Origin: JBHHXR01 sp046757205
GTDB taxonomy: Bacteria > Pseudomonadota > Alphaproteobacteria > Rhodobacterales > Rhodobacteraceae
Reading direction: 5' to 3'
Length of the DNA: 6,246 bases
Assembly (NCBI GenBank): GCA_046757205.1
Contig: JBHHXR010000204.1
Coordinates: 1 to 6,246 of the forward strand
The number at the start of each line of letters is the position of its first letter. The first letter of the stretch is position 1. The notes under the pieces were generated by a model. It was not told the DNA's origin and did no database searches. It saw only the letters and a list, made by a program, of their open reading frames with translations. The position numbers and the translations under genes are program-made. Positions 6,184-6,246 of this stretch are shown here, piece after piece.

Positions 6184-6246
6184 CACCCGGCTCCGGCAAA
6201 GAGCTTGCCTGGCACACGATGCCCTTTCCACGAATCGCCCCGCTCG
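6183..6246 (-). CDS. Possible 3' end of an upstream gene, overlapping the recN start (partial)
   Basis: A minus-strand frame enters from the right edge and stays open for 20 codons, ending in KLFAGAG and TGA at 6183-6185. The TGA shares one base with the recN ATG (TGATG), an arrangement typical of translational coupling inside operons. In many alphaproteobacteria the gene before recN is bamD (comL), the BAM-complex lipoprotein, but these 20 residues are too few and too variable to identify it. The alternative is that this is non-coding leader and the open frame is chance. The 5' part lies outside the window. Confidence 0.35.
   Translation of the reverse strand, partial: ERGDSWKGHRVPGKLFAGAG

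Overview
This is a 6.2 kb stretch of GC-rich (by eye mid-60s percent) bacterial chromosome. Codon use and the protein families point to an alphaproteobacterium, perhaps Rhodospirillales-like. That placement is an inference, because no rRNA or other strong marker is present. The window is densely coded and holds five well-supported genes. I see no mobile element, CRISPR array, tRNA or rRNA.

Layout, left to right. (1) A short plus-strand gene (31-372) encodes a DUF427 protein. (2) It converges, across only 10 bp, on a minus-strand pair: a ClC-family chloride channel/antiporter with a C-terminal CBS-type tail (start 2862, stop 1180), followed 86 bp downstream by a small VTT/DedA-like membrane protein (start 1093, stop 383). 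(3) A 280 bp divergent intergenic region (2863-3142) separates the ClC gene from (4) a plus-strand FAD-linked oxidase of the D-lactate dehydrogenase (cytochrome)/GlcD family (3143-4516). (5) That gene converges, across 14 bp, on recN (start 6183, stop 4531), the SMC-like double-strand-break repair ATPase. The recN start codon overlaps by one base the stop codon of a reading frame that enters from the right edge, so recN is probably translationally coupled to an upstream gene.

How the genes relate. The ClC and VTT-like genes form a plausible membrane-transport transcription unit with one candidate promoter at 2960-2989. The lactate dehydrogenase gene stands alone, with no lactate permease, regulator or GlcE/GlcF partner in view. 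RecN is a housekeeping repair gene. The five genes look like ordinary neighbours, not one system. The most notable point is in the ClC protein. The gating glutamate is kept, but the position of the internal proton glutamate is valine and the central tyrosine is phenylalanine, so its transport mode (channel or antiporter) is uncertain. I found no convincing previously undescribed system.
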